From positions 124,001 to 188,000 of the forward strand of contig NZ_CP089746.1 of the NCBI RefSeq assembly GCF_029541745.1: a stretch of DNA of 64,000 bases, given 5' to 3'. Within the stretch, counting starts at the first letter, position 1; each line of letters begins with the position of its first letter. A program made the position numbers and the translations under genes. Below, piece by piece: positions 1 to 8,167 of this stretch. This stretch comes from Streptomyces sp. LX-29. GTDB taxonomy: Bacteria > Actinomycetota > Actinomycetes > Streptomycetales > Streptomycetaceae. The notes below the pieces were generated by a model. It ran no database searches. It was given only the letters and a program-made list of their open reading frames with translations, and was not told where the DNA came from.

Positions 1-154
1 GTATGCCGCAAGCTACCTCCACGGCTGCCGGGGTGGCTGTGAAGGACGGTCCACTCCTGGCATTGGGGGGTTTTCCCCAGTGAGAGCGGGAGAGTGGCTG
101 CGTAGGATCGCGGTGAATGATCATCGACTCAACTCGTCCACACGGGGGACTTTC

Positions 155-892
155 ATGCGACGCCCGCAAAGGCGCCTTCTCACAGCGGCGGCTCTGGCTG
201 CTCTCACCGTCAGCGGGCTGTCCGCGTGTTCGGCCCTCAACCAGAAGACCTTCGAGGACGACGCCAAGGTGCCTCAGAGAGTCACCTCGATTCGTCTCGA
301 CACCAGGAACGGACATGTGAAGGTGGACGCTTCGGCCGACGCCCCCACGATCTCCGTACACCGCAAGGTCAACTACCGTGGTGACAAGCCGAGTAGCATG
401 TCCTTCCGCGTCAGGGACGGCGTCCTGGTGCTCTCCGGCTGCGGCAAGGACTGCGGCGTCGATTACGTCGTCAAAGTACCTGCCGGTCTTCCGGTGACGG
501 GAGGAACGTCCAACGCCGGCCTCACACTGACCGATGTCGGCGCGGTCGATGTGCACACAAGCAACGGTGAGATCGCGGTGACCAACGCGACGGGCCCTGT
601 GAAGCTGCGCACGTCCAACGGTGACGTCAACGTCAAGGATGTCAAGGGCGGCGGCATCGACGTGCAGACGTCGAACGGCGGGGTGACGATCCAGACGGCT
701 ACCCCGCAGGACATCAAGGCTCGCACGACCAGCGGCAACCTGACGGTCACCGTACCGCCTGCCAAGTACCAGATCTCGGCGAACGACTCCAACGGCGACA
801 AGAACGTGGCGTTCACGAATGACCCGTCGGGCAAGTACCGCCTGGATCTGTCGACAACGAACGGTGACTTGACTGTGAAGTCGTCAGCCTAG
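155..892 (+). CDS. DUF4097-type beta-repeat lipoprotein
   Basis: A predicted 245-aa exported lipoprotein. The start at 155 has a GGGGGA ribosome site just upstream; an upstream in-frame ATG at 80 lacks one and would bury the signal peptide. The N-terminus is basic (MRRPQRR), then hydrophobic, then a lipobox LSAC with Cys25 as the lipidation site. From about residue 100 the protein is made of short repeats carrying T-S-N-G or T-T-N-G turns, the pattern of DUF4097 adhesin-like beta-solenoids. The substrate or partner is unknown. It stands alone, with no neighbour pointing to a pathway. Confidence 0.85.
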   Translation: MRRPQRRLLTAAALAALTVSGLSACSALNQKTFEDDAKVPQRVTSIRLDTRNGHVKVDASADAPTISVHRKVNYRGDKPSSMSFRVRDGVLVLSGCGKDCGVDYVVKVPAGLPVTGGTSNAGLTLTDVGAVDVHTSNGEIAVTNATGPVKLRTSNGDVNVKDVKGGGIDVQTSNGGVTIQTATPQDIKARTTSGNLTVTVPPAKYQISANDSNGDKNVAFTNDPSGKYRLDLSTTNGDLTVKSSA

Positions 893-1132
893 TCAGTGAA
901 CCGGATGAGGCCGCCCGGCTACTTCGAGCAGGAACCGGCGAGTCAACCGCTGACGGACGATCCACTCCGTGGACTGCCCCCCACGACCAGCGTGAGCACC
1001 TCGAGAACCGGTCACACCAGCCGTTTGACCTGCGGCTTCAAGTTTACGCAGGCTCGGTGCGGTGCAGGACGCCGCGAGCCCAGCGATGGCCGGCCGGACA
1101 GGGGCTGAGTGCTGCCGAGCGGGCGTGGGTAC

Positions 1133-1699
1133 TCAGACCCCGGTCGCCGCGTTCGAGCGAGGGGTGTCCGCCACCGGGCCGGGCACCCGGCCCGCCATCC
1201 GCCGGGCGTAGTCCCCGGCGACGGCGAGGACGAGGAAGCCCCAGGCCGCAGCGGGCAGGTACAGGTAGTTCACCCAGGCCGGCGGCTCGTCGTACTTTTC
1301 CTGGTCGCCGATCAAGTTCCCCGGAGGGTCGTCGACGAATCCGAAGATGTTGTTGAGCACGCCGTACAAGGTGATCAGGATGATCAGGACGGCGCCGACC
1401 CGCGCGATCCGGGTGACGGCCCGGGCGGGCACCGGACACCCGGCGGCGCCGGGGATCCAGCGCGGGAAGATCTCGCCCCAGGGGCGCACCAGGCCGACGG
1501 TGAGAAACGCGACCCCCATCATCACGCAGCTCAGCGCCACCATGTACACGATTTCCGGGGCGGTGTGGCCATCAGTGAACCCGACGGTCACCCGCCAGAC
1601 GGAGGACGGCAGCAGGCTCAGCGGCGTGGCCCAGGCCGCCCACACCGCCCAACGGGCGGGGGGCAACACCTCGGGTCGGCCGGTGGTCGGGATCGTCAT
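1133..1699 (-). CDS. Small integral membrane protein, unknown function
   Basis: A 188-aa protein with four likely membrane segments, at roughly residues 18-38, 48-70, 98-118 and 142-162. Charged loops follow, including a D-D-P-P-G-N-L-I-G-D stretch before the last segment. I recognise no catalytic motif and do not assign a family. The ATG at 1699 lies about 100 bp from the left end of the IS5-type element, so the element may have separated this gene from its original upstream neighbour. Confidence 0.65.
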   Translation of the reverse strand: MTIPTTGRPEVLPPARWAVWAAWATPLSLLPSSVWRVTVGFTDGHTAPEIVYMVALSCVMMGVAFLTVGLVRPWGEIFPRWIPGAAGCPVPARAVTRIARVGAVLIILITLYGVLNNIFGFVDDPPGNLIGDQEKYDEPPAWVNYLYLPAAAWGFLVLAVAGDYARRMAGRVPGPVADTPRSNAATGV

Positions 1700-1801
1700 G
1701 ACTGCTCCTCGGTGGGCCGGGCTGCTTCCTCGCTGCCTCCTCGGGAAGTGTCCCGGCCCCCAGGTGCTCGCCGCATCGCTCCGGCAGACGAGACCGGCTT
1801 A

Positions 1802-2700
1802 GGCAGTTTCGTTTGGATCAGCCGGTCGTTGGTCTGGGTGTGCCGTTGACTGACGCGCAGTGGGCGCGGATCGAGCCGTTGCTCCCGGACCGGACGCCGA
1901 GGCGCGGTGGTCGGTGGCGGGACCATCGGGAGGTGATCGACGCGATCGCCTTCAAGTTCCAGACCGGAACCCAGTGGGTGCACCTTCCGGAGAAGTACGG
2001 CAACTGGCGAGGCGTCTACAACCGGCTGCGTATGTGGGCCGTCGACGGCACCTGGGAGCGAGTGTTCACCGCTCTCATAGCCCAGGCCGACGCGGACGAG
2101 GACCTGAACTGGGCCGTCTCTGTGGACTCCACGATCGTGCGAGCACACCAGCACGCTGCCGGGGCCCGCAAAAGGGGGCCCCGGCTGGAGAACCGGCCGA
2201 CCACGCCATCGGCCGGTCCCGCGGCGGGCTGACCACGAAGATCCACCTCGCGGCCGACGGCGACTGCCGGCCCCTGGCCTTCGTCCTCACGGCCGGCCAG
2301 GCCGGCGATGCACCCGCCTTCGGCGAGGTCATGGCCCGTCTGCGCGTTCCCCGCCGACGTGGACGACCTCGCACCAGGCCGGACGTCGTCCTGGCCGACA
2401 AGGCGTACTCCTCACGTGCGATCCGCGAGCATCTACGCCAGCGCGGCATCCGGGCAGTGATCCCCACCCGGGCGGATCAGCGCGGCCACCGGCTGCGTCG
2501 CGGCAGACACGGTGGGAGGCCACCCGCTTTCGACCGTGACGCGTACAAGCAGCGCAATACCGTCGAGCGGTGCATCAACCGCCTGAAGCAGTGGCGAGGG
2601 ATCGCCACCCGCTACGAGAAGACAGCGGTCATCTACCTGGCCGGACTCCACATCGCGGGCATCTTCCTCTGGTCCGCTCGGTGATCCAAACGAAACCGCC
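1802..2700 (+). mobile_element. IS5-family (IS427-like) insertion sequence, complete
   Basis: An 899-bp element. Its ends are near-perfect inverted repeats: GGCAGTTTCGTTTGGATCA at 1802-1820 and its complement at 2682-2700, one mismatch in 19. TA lies outside both ends (1800-1801 and 2701-2702), consistent with a TA target duplication. It carries one transposase in two frames. Both ends and the frameshift signal are intact, so it may still be active. It abuts an older transposase scar on its right, suggesting insertion into earlier mobile DNA. Confidence 0.88.
1813..2684 (+). CDS. IS5-family DDE transposase made by -1 frameshift
   Basis: Two overlapping frames give one transposase of about 290 aa. 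The first frame (1813-2232) carries the helix-turn-helix region and the first catalytic Asp (V-S-V-D-S-T-I). The second (open from 1860, stop 2684) carries the second Asp (V-V-L-A-D-K-A-Y-S) and a Y-(2)-R-(3)-E-(6)-K signature. The frames join by a -1 slip at AAAAGGGGG (2170-2178): reading aaa then aag gives R-K-K-G-A-P-A-G-E-P-A, the usual family sequence. The start is uncertain (TTG at 1813 or a GTG slightly downstream). The stop lies in the right inverted repeat. Confidence 0.85.
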
Positions 2701-2708
2701 TAGCTCTG

Positions 2709-2996
2709 GCGACCGATGCCGATCGGCCTGGAGTCGTACGCGATCACCGCGGCGCGGCGGGTTCCGGCCGCCGTCCGCCGTCGGCCCGGGGCCAGCGCGT
2801 GCGGCCACCACCTGCGTGGCCCGATGTCCAGGAACAGCGCGGCACCGGCCTGGGCCTGCAGCGCAGCGAAGACGCGCTTCCACGTACCGTCCCGCCGCGC
2901 GGCGGGCGTCCCGGCTTCTTGCCCGTCGACAACAAGGGCGCCCGCCTGGCCCGCTGCGCAACCGTCAGATCTCCACGTGCCACAGAGCAAGACCAT
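2709..2996 (-). pseudogene. Decayed transposase fragment next to the IS
   Basis: The minus-strand reading contains R-D-G-T-W-K-R-V-F-A-A-L-Q-A-Q-A, matching the region of IS5-family transposases around D-G-T-W-E-R-V-F in the neighbouring intact element. The following residues (about 2720-2880) no longer read as a transposase in any single frame. No start, no catalytic residues and no ends are visible. It is probably the relic of an older, related insertion interrupted by the IS at 1802-2700. The assignment rests on one short motif. Confidence 0.45.
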
Positions 2997-3028
2997 CTCA
3001 CCTTCACGATCCGCTTTCGATGCACGCC

Positions 3029-4708
3029 TCAGTGGGGTGAGTCGGCTGCTACCGGGGTGGGGCGCTCGGCGGTTGCGATTTGCATGGTGTCTGCGGCGGC
3101 TTCGGTCTTCGTGGTTCCAGTGCTGTCTGTGGTGGTTTCGGTGTCCACGGCACCGCTCGGCTCTGTAGTGGCGTGGCCAGGGCGGGTTCGCGGCAGTAGC
3201 GATACGGCCAGTACGGCCAGGGCGGCGACGAGCAGGGCGCTGATGCCGCTGACGATGTTCAGACCGTGGGTGAAGCCGGCGCGGGCGGGGTCGAGCAAGA
3301 GGTCATGCAGCCGGTCGGGGAGGCTGTCCGCCGTGGCCATGGCGTCGGGCAGGCTTGCGCGAGCGGACTCGGCCTCCGGCGCCGGGACCTCGCTGGGGAC
3401 GGTGCCGGTCATCCGGTCGCGATAGACGGCGGTGCCCACGGTGCCGAGGACCGCGATGCCCAGCGACACGCCGAACTCGGTACTCGTCTCGGACATCGCG
3501 GCGGCCGAGCCCGCCTTCTCGGGCGGGGCCGCCCCGACGATCAGGTCGGTGCCCAGCACGAGCATGGGGCTGATGCCCAGGTAGACGATGACGAAGCCGG
3601 TCACGAGGACGGGCAGCCCGGAGGCGCTGTCGACCTGGGTGAGTATCAGGTAGCCGACCGCCGAGATCGCCAGCGAGGCCCCGATGACGTACGCGGCGGG
3701 CACCTTGCGGGCGAGTGCCGGAGTCAGGGCGGACGCCAGGATGAGCGCACCGGCGGCGGGCAGCAGCCATAGCCCCGCCTTGAGCGGCGAGAGCCCCTCG
3801 ACCAGTTGCGTGTACTGGGTGATGAACAGGTAGACCCCGCCGATGGCGGCGATGCTGAGCAGCTGGATTCCCAGTGCGGCGCTGAACGAGCGGTTCCTGA
3901 ACAGCGTGACGTCGAGCAGCGGACTGGCCAGCCTGGACTGCCGGTGCACGAACAGCACCCCAAGTACCAGACCACCGGTCAGGGTGGCCACAGGTAGCAC
4001 CGCGAGGCCGGCCTTGGCCAGCTCCTTGATGCCGTAGATGATCGGCAGGATGGCGGCCAGGGACAGCACGACGCTGGTCGGGTCCAGTCGACCGGCCCGG
4101 GTGTCGCGGTACTCGGGAAGCAGCACCGGGGCGGTCACCAGCAGCAGGATCATCACCGGCAACCCCAGCAGGAAGACCGAACCCCACCAGAACGTCTGGA
4201 GCAGCAGCCCGCCCAGCACAGGTCCCAGCGCGACACCGGCCGAGAAGCAGGTCACCCAGACACCGATGGCCGTGCCGCGCTGCCTTGGGTCACGGAACAT
4301 GTTGGTGATCAGCGCGAGGGTGGACGGCATCAGGGTCGCCCCGGCTATCCCGAGCAGCGCGCGAGCCGCGATCAGCATCTGGGGGCTGGTGGAGTAAGCG
4401 GCGAGCGCCGAAGCGACGCCGAACGCGGCCGCCCCGATCATGAGGAGTCTCCTGCGGCCGATCCGGTCGCCCAGCGTGCCCATGGTGACCAGGAAGCCGG
4501 CGATCATGAAGCCGTAGATGTCGGCGATCCAGAGCAGTTCGCTACCGCTTGGTTGGAGGGCGGCGCTCAGGTGCGGGACGGCCAGGTGCAGGACGGTGAC
4601 GTCCATGGCGAGCAACAGGGTGGGGAGCGCGAGCACGGCCAGCCCGAGCCATTCTCGGGGCCCGGCCAGCTGTCGGGGGAGGGTCGTGTGGGGTGTTTCC
4701 GTTGACAT
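3029..4708 (-). CDS. MFS drug exporter, DHA2 (QacA/SmvA-like), 14 TM
   Basis: A 559-aa inner-membrane proton antiporter. The N-terminal half shows W-I-A-D-I-Y-G-F and the loop motif G-D-R-I-G-R-R-R (motif A), then R-A-L-L-G-I-A-G-A (motif B) and G-P-V-L-G-G (motif C), all hallmarks of drug:H+ antiporters. Length and about 14 hydrophobic segments fit the DHA2 family, and the D-V-T-V-L-H-L-A-V-P segment is QacA/SmvA-like. The hydrophilic tail after residue 515 is Thr/Ala-rich. It is divergent from a MerR regulator across a promoter with the long spacer used by MerR activators, so induction by an exported toxic compound is likely. Substrate unknown. Confidence 0.85.
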   Translation of the reverse strand: MSTETPHTTLPRQLAGPREWLGLAVLALPTLLLAMDVTVLHLAVPHLSAALQPSGSELLWIADIYGFMIAGFLVTMGTLGDRIGRRRLLMIGAAAFGVASALAAYSTSPQMLIAARALLGIAGATLMPSTLALITNMFRDPRQRGTAIGVWVTCFSAGVALGPVLGGLLLQTFWWGSVFLLGLPVMILLLVTAPVLLPEYRDTRAGRLDPTSVVLSLAAILPIIYGIKELAKAGLAVLPVATLTGGLVLGVLFVHRQSRLASPLLDVTLFRNRSFSAALGIQLLSIAAIGGVYLFITQYTQLVEGLSPLKAGLWLLPAAGALILASALTPALARKVPAAYVIGASLAISAVGYLILTQVDSASGLPVLVTGFVIVYLGISPMLVLGTDLIVGAAPPEKAGSAAAMSETSTEFGVSLGIAVLGTVGTAVYRDRMTGTVPSEVPAPEAESARASLPDAMATADSLPDRLHDLLLDPARAGFTHGLNIVSGISALLVAALAVLAVSLLPRTRPGHATTEPSGAVDTETTTDSTGTTKTEAAADTMQIATAERPTPVAADSPH

Positions 4709-4715
4709 GCCGCGT

Positions 4716-4747
4716 AAGCTAAACCCTCACGTCGGCGTCAGAGTCAA
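4716..4747 (-). promoter_or_regulatory. MerR-type promoter with 19-20 bp spacer and dyad
   Basis: Reading the minus strand towards the exporter, a -35 box TTGACT (4747-4742) is followed by 19 bp and TTAGCT (4722-4717), or by 20 bp and TAGCTT. The spacer holds an imperfect dyad, ACCCTCAC / GTCAGAGT (4723-4744), with 6 of 8 positions paired. Over-long spacers spanned by a dyad are the known mark of MerR-activated promoters. The expected transcript start would be within a few bases of the exporter ATG (4708), implying a leaderless or near-leaderless mRNA. Confidence 0.65.
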
Positions 4748-4774
4748 CTCGCTTTTCGGGGAGCTTGTCATCAC

Positions 4775-5203
4775 ATGCGTATCGGAGCGTTGTCCCGACT
4801 GACCGGAGTCAGCGAACGGGCACTGCGGTACTACGAGGAGCAGGGGCTCCTGCGTCCGCTGCGACGGCCGAGCGGGTACCGCGAGTACACCGATGAGCAC
4901 GTCCACACGGTGCGGAGCATCCGCACGCTGCTCGCCGCCGGTCTGGGCACCGCGACCATCGCCGACGTACTTCCCTGCATGGTCGACGAGGGCGGACGAC
5001 TCGCGGCCGCCTGCCCCGACCTGCTGGTCGACCTGGCCAGGGAACGGGACCGCATCACCGCCGCCATGGACGAACTACGCGCGGCACGCGAGATGTTGGA
5101 CGCCATCATCGCCACGCCCGTCCCCCCTGAGGCGGCCTCATCACTGGACTGCGACGAGGCAGTCGGCGCCGAGGTGGGTGCACCGCAGGCCCTGTCGTCC
5201 TGA
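4775..5203 (+). CDS. MerR-family transcriptional regulator
   Basis: A 142-aa regulator. Residues 1-70 are a typical MerR winged helix (M-R-I-G-A-L-S-R-L-T-G-V-S, then A-L-R-Y-Y-E-E-Q-G-L-L-R-P and Y-R-E-Y). A dimerisation helix follows at about 80-115, and the effector tail is short. The tail does not show the metal-binding cysteine pattern of MerR/ZntR/CueR, so an organic effector is more likely than a metal. It is divergent from the DHA2 exporter, with 66 bp between starts containing the dyad promoter, and probably controls both. Confidence 0.88.
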   Translation: MRIGALSRLTGVSERALRYYEEQGLLRPLRRPSGYREYTDEHVHTVRSIRTLLAAGLGTATIADVLPCMVDEGGRLAAACPDLLVDLARERDRITAAMDELRAAREMLDAIIATPVPPEAASSLDCDEAVGAEVGAPQALSS

Positions 5204-5245
5204 GTCACCAACCCCTGAGTCACCGGTCCGTGAGTCACCGGTCCG
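5201..5245 (+). repeat. 15-bp tandem repeat starting at the merR stop codon
   Basis: Three tandem 15-bp units begin exactly on the MerR stop codon: TGAGTCACCAACCCC, then TGAGTCACCGGTCCG twice (5201, 5216, 5231), with a fourth partial unit (TGAGCC) at 5246. Each unit carries a TGA in the MerR frame. Probably slippage-generated; no function is evident. Confidence 0.7.
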
Positions 5246-5397
5246 TGAGCCGTTGGTGGAGAAAGATCGTTCCCCGATTCGTCAAAGATCGCTCCCCAAC
5301 GGTCGAGGGGCGGGCACGCACAGGCAGCCTGCCCGCCGCCACGCCGAACAGCCCAAGCGGCCCGCTGGACGATCCGACGGCCGCCCTTCGCCGAGTG

Positions 5398-6444
5398 TCA
5401 GGCCAGCAGCCGTGCGAGCTCGGTCATTTCGGTCTCCGGGTCCACAACGGGCTGGATCACCAGCTCGTCGACCCCCGACTTCTCCAGCACGTTGATCCGC
5501 TCGATGACCTCGCCCCTGGTACCGACCAGGCCGAACTTGTCCACCAGGGAGGGCACGATGAGCTCGCGGTCCTCGGGGGCCAGCCGACCCAGGTAGTTGC
5601 GGTAGAGCGCCTGGTGAAGCCTGGGATCGGTGGGGGTGGTGCCGCGCAACCGGAGCAGACGGTCGACAGCCGCGGCCTCTTCTGGAGGGAGGGCCGCGCG
5701 GAAGGCGGGGTTCTCCGCGCCGAGGATCAGTGCGCTCAGTGCGATGTGCCCCATCGAGTCCTTGACCGGATCGCCGTAGCGGTCCTCGCCGTCGGCGAGG
5801 ACATGCAGGGAGGACATGAGATACGAACGGGTCTTCTCGGCGCTGCCCGCGTCCCGCGCCGCCGCCCGCCGGGCCTGTCCGAGGGCGGACCAGGCCGCGG
5901 GGTCGTGCATCCCGAAGGAGATCACTCCCGCGCCGAGCCGGCCGGCGACCGCGGCAGCCTTCAGGCCGAACGCGGCCACGACGAACTCCACGGGATCCTC
6001 GGTGTTGACGTACGGCCCGACGTGCAGGAATCGCACCCTGCTGGACCGGGTCCCCTCGCGGTAGTCCGACTCACGGCCCGCGGTGAGATCCTGTAGGGCG
6101 GCCGTGAACGACTCCAGCTCCGCCATCTTCGTAGGCCGCATGCCGAGCGTACGGCGCGCCGTGTTTCCGGTGCCGACCCCGCAGACGATGCGGCCGGGGG
6201 CGAGGGCGTTGAGGCTGCTGACGGCCGCCGCCGCGGCGGGCGCGGAACGCAGTGCCGGTGAGGTGACACCGATGCCGAGCCTGATCCGGTGAGTGGCCTT
6301 GGCGCAGAGTGCGAGACTCACGAACGGATCGCCGTGGATCATCGGCGTGTCGTACACCCAGAAACTGTCGAAGCCGAGTTCCTCCGCGCGGGCGGCCAGG
6401 TGTTCCACACCCGGCCCCGCTGTCATGACGATGCCGGTCCGCAT
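5398..6444 (-). CDS. LLM-class flavin-dependent oxidoreductase
   Basis: A 348-aa luciferase-like (bacterial luciferase fold) oxidoreductase, probably using F420 or FMN. The start at 6444 (M-R-T-G-I-V-M) has a GGAGAG site; the upstream ATG at 6483 adds 13 unlike residues. The N-terminus G-V-E-H-L-A-A-R-A-E-E-L-G-F-D-S-F-W-V and the L-G-I-G-V-T-S strand followed by G-R-I-V-C-G-V-G-T-G-N-T are diagnostic for the LLM TIM barrel. The substrate cannot be read from sequence. It stands alone with no obvious operon partner. Confidence 0.82.
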   Translation of the reverse strand: MRTGIVMTAGPGVEHLAARAEELGFDSFWVYDTPMIHGDPFVSLALCAKATHRIRLGIGVTSPALRSAPAAAAAVSSLNALAPGRIVCGVGTGNTARRTLGMRPTKMAELESFTAALQDLTAGRESDYREGTRSSRVRFLHVGPYVNTEDPVEFVVAAFGLKAAAVAGRLGAGVISFGMHDPAAWSALGQARRAAARDAGSAEKTRSYLMSSLHVLADGEDRYGDPVKDSMGHIALSALILGAENPAFRAALPPEEAAAVDRLLRLRGTTPTDPRLHQALYRNYLGRLAPEDRELIVPSLVDKFGLVGTRGEVIERINVLEKSGVDELVIQPVVDPETEMTELARLLA

Positions 6445-6749
6445 GGCGACTCTCCTCGCCGTCGAGTGAGGTGGCTGAACCACTCCAGTTACAGTTCGTC
6501 GTCCACAGTCAAGATCATGCTCCCCAGTGCGCTGGTGGGCCTACCGCAGCGGTTTCAGGATCGGGAAGGTGCCGCGCGAACACGGAGGAGCTTCGCGCGG
6601 AGGGCCCGCGGGTGGCGCAACAACCGGCCGCCGGTGAGGCGGCGTTGAGTCGGCTGGTCATCACCGGCGAAACGGTCGACGGGGTGCCGGCCGAGTCCGG
6701 GGTGGACACGAACGTGGCCTTCCCGCCCCGGCCCGTTTCCACACATCGG

Positions 6750-6884
6750 GTGCAGCCCCGGCGAGAGGTGCGGCGGGATCGGCCGAGCCATGCGGGGCCT
6801 CCGTACTCGGGCGGTAGTTCCCGGCCCTTGGTCGGCGGGTTGGGTGATCACCGCCCGGATCCGGCGCTGGCGCAGGCATGGCAT
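6750..6884 (-). pseudogene. Possible IS5-type transposase scrap
   Basis: The minus-strand reading just right of the MarR gene includes L-R-Q-R-R-I-R-A-V-I-T-Q-P-A-D-Q, which resembles H-L-R-Q-R-G-I-R-A-V-I-P-T-R-A-D-Q in the intact IS5-type transposase at 1813-2684. The match ends after about 20 residues and the rest of 6445-6750 has no recognisable gene on either strand. A low-confidence relic of mobile DNA. Confidence 0.4.
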
Positions 6885-6894
6885 GTGTGTGGGG

Positions 6895-7401
6895 TCAGGT
6901 GATCGACGTGTCCCCTAGTGCCTCGCTGATCTCGCGTAGCGCGTCCGCGGCCCGTGTGACCGTCTCGCGGTCGACGTCAGCCAGCAGTCGCTCGTAGTTG
7001 CGTAGGTGGTCGGCCATCGCGGAGTCGATGACGGCGGCGCCGTGCTCGGTGAGGCGGATGTACACGATCCGGCGGTCGCTGCCCTCCCTGACCCGCTCGA
7101 CCAGACCTTTCGCCTCCATCTTGTCGATGCGGTTGGTGATGGCGCCGGAAGTCACCATGGCGGCCTTGAGGAAGGCGCCGGCGGTCAGTTGGTACGGCGG
7201 GCCGGAGCGCTTGAGCGTGGTGAGTACGTCGAACTCGCCGTAGTCCAGGCCGTGACGGGTGGCCGTCGCCTTGCAGCTCTTCTCGACCACGCGTGCCAGT
7301 CGCTGGATCCGGGCCAGTGCGTGGACCGGCCACAGGTGAGGGACCAGGTCGGGGCGTTCCTTCTCCCACTGTCCGACGATCGCGTCCACGGCATCGCTCA
7401 T
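6895..7401 (-). CDS. MarR-family transcriptional regulator
   Basis: A 168-aa winged-helix repressor. The N-terminal dimerisation helix precedes the DNA-binding core: G-E-F-D-V-L-T-T-L-K-R-S-G, recognition helix around S-G-A-I-T-N-R-I-D-K-M-E-A-K-G-L-V-E-R, and the wing R-E-G-S-D-R-R-I-V-Y-I-R-L-T. The DxR wing motif is intact. It is divergent from the nitroreductase/MFS pair, with 127 bp between starts containing two dyads. The likely role is repression of that operon until a ligand is bound. No redox-sensing cysteine pair is obvious. Confidence 0.88.
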   Translation of the reverse strand: MSDAVDAIVGQWEKERPDLVPHLWPVHALARIQRLARVVEKSCKATATRHGLDYGEFDVLTTLKRSGPPYQLTAGAFLKAAMVTSGAITNRIDKMEAKGLVERVREGSDRRIVYIRLTEHGAAVIDSAMADHLRNYERLLADVDRETVTRAADALREISEALGDTSIT

Positions 7402-7434
7402 GACGGCTCCTTCCGGTTCATCTCAACGAACACA

Positions 7435-7510
7435 ATCTCAATGTTAAGACACTTGACGCTGAGATGACAGCCGTGCTTTTATCTCAACGTTCAGATTGTT
7501 AACGCTGAAG
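7435..7510. promoter_or_regulatory. Two MarR-type dyad operators and a divergent promoter
   Basis: The first dyad is ATCTCAATGTTAAG (7435-7448) / CTTGACGCTGAGAT (7452-7465), 11 of 14 positions paired around ACA. The second, weaker dyad is at 7482-7510 (TCTCAACGTT / TTAACGCTGAAG), and another ATCTCAAC half-site lies at about 7420. A TTGACG box (7453-7458) with TTTTAT 18 bp downstream could be the nitroreductase promoter, so a bound repressor would cover it. Sites inferred by eye. Confidence 0.6.
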
Positions 7511-7528
7511 GACTGGAGCCCTCGCCCC

Positions 7529-8119
7529 ATGAACGTCGTACTCGACCCCACCGCCCAGGACCTCCTCTTCCGCGAGGCCCGCACCGCCAGCACCTTCACC
7601 CACGAGCCGGTGACCGAGGAGCAGGTGCGCGCCATCCACGACCTCGTCAAGTACGCCCCCACCGCCTACAACGCCAACCCTCTGCGCGTGATCCTCGTGC
7701 GGTCCCCCGAGGCCCGGCGGCGGCTGGCGGCACTGATGGACGAAGGGAACCGGGCCAAGACGGAAGCGGCGCCGCTCGTCGCGATCCTGGCCACCGACAA
7801 CGAGTTCCACGAAGAACTCCCCTCGCTGCTCCCGCACTTCCCGCAGGCCGCAGAGATGGTCTTCGCCGAGCGCCCGGTGCGCGAGAAGACCGCGCTGCTC
7901 AACGGCGCGCTCCAGGCCGCGTACCTCCTCCTCGGCGTGCGCGCCGTGGGCCTGGCCGCAGGCCCGATGACCGGCTTCGACCACGACGGGCTCCAGAAGG
8001 AGTTCCTGGACGACGACCACACCCCGCTGATGGTCGTCAACATCGGCAAGCCGGGCGAGAACGCGTGGTATCCGCGCTCCCCGCGTCCCGCCTACGAGGA
8101 CGTCGTCACCACCGTCTGA
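7529..8119 (+). CDS. Nitroreductase-family protein (RutE/HadB-like)
   Basis: A 196-aa flavoprotein of the nitroreductase superfamily, exactly the length of RutE (malonic semialdehyde reductase). The N-terminus L-F-R-E-A-R-T-A-S-T-F, the FMN-contact region K-Y-A-P-T-A-Y-N-A-N-P-L-R, and the late G-L-A-A-G-P-M-T-G-F-D segment match the RutE/HadB subgroup. No other rut pyrimidine-degradation gene is nearby, so a general NAD(P)H-dependent reductase of nitro, quinone or aldehyde compounds is more likely. It is followed after 48 bp by an MFS exporter and is divergent from MarR. Confidence 0.82.
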   Translation: MNVVLDPTAQDLLFREARTASTFTHEPVTEEQVRAIHDLVKYAPTAYNANPLRVILVRSPEARRRLAALMDEGNRAKTEAAPLVAILATDNEFHEELPSLLPHFPQAAEMVFAERPVREKTALLNGALQAAYLLLGVRAVGLAAGPMTGFDHDGLQKEFLDDDHTPLMVVNIGKPGENAWYPRSPRPAYEDVVTTV

Positions 8120-8167
8120 ACCCCTCCCCCGCCTCCTGCTCCTGCTCCTGTGCTGATGGAGACCGCC

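Noticed and set aside
6484..6894. Plus-strand ORFs in the LLM-MarR gap
   Set aside because: Arg/Pro-rich frames without ribosome sites; the only meaningful trace is the short minus-strand transposase scrap.
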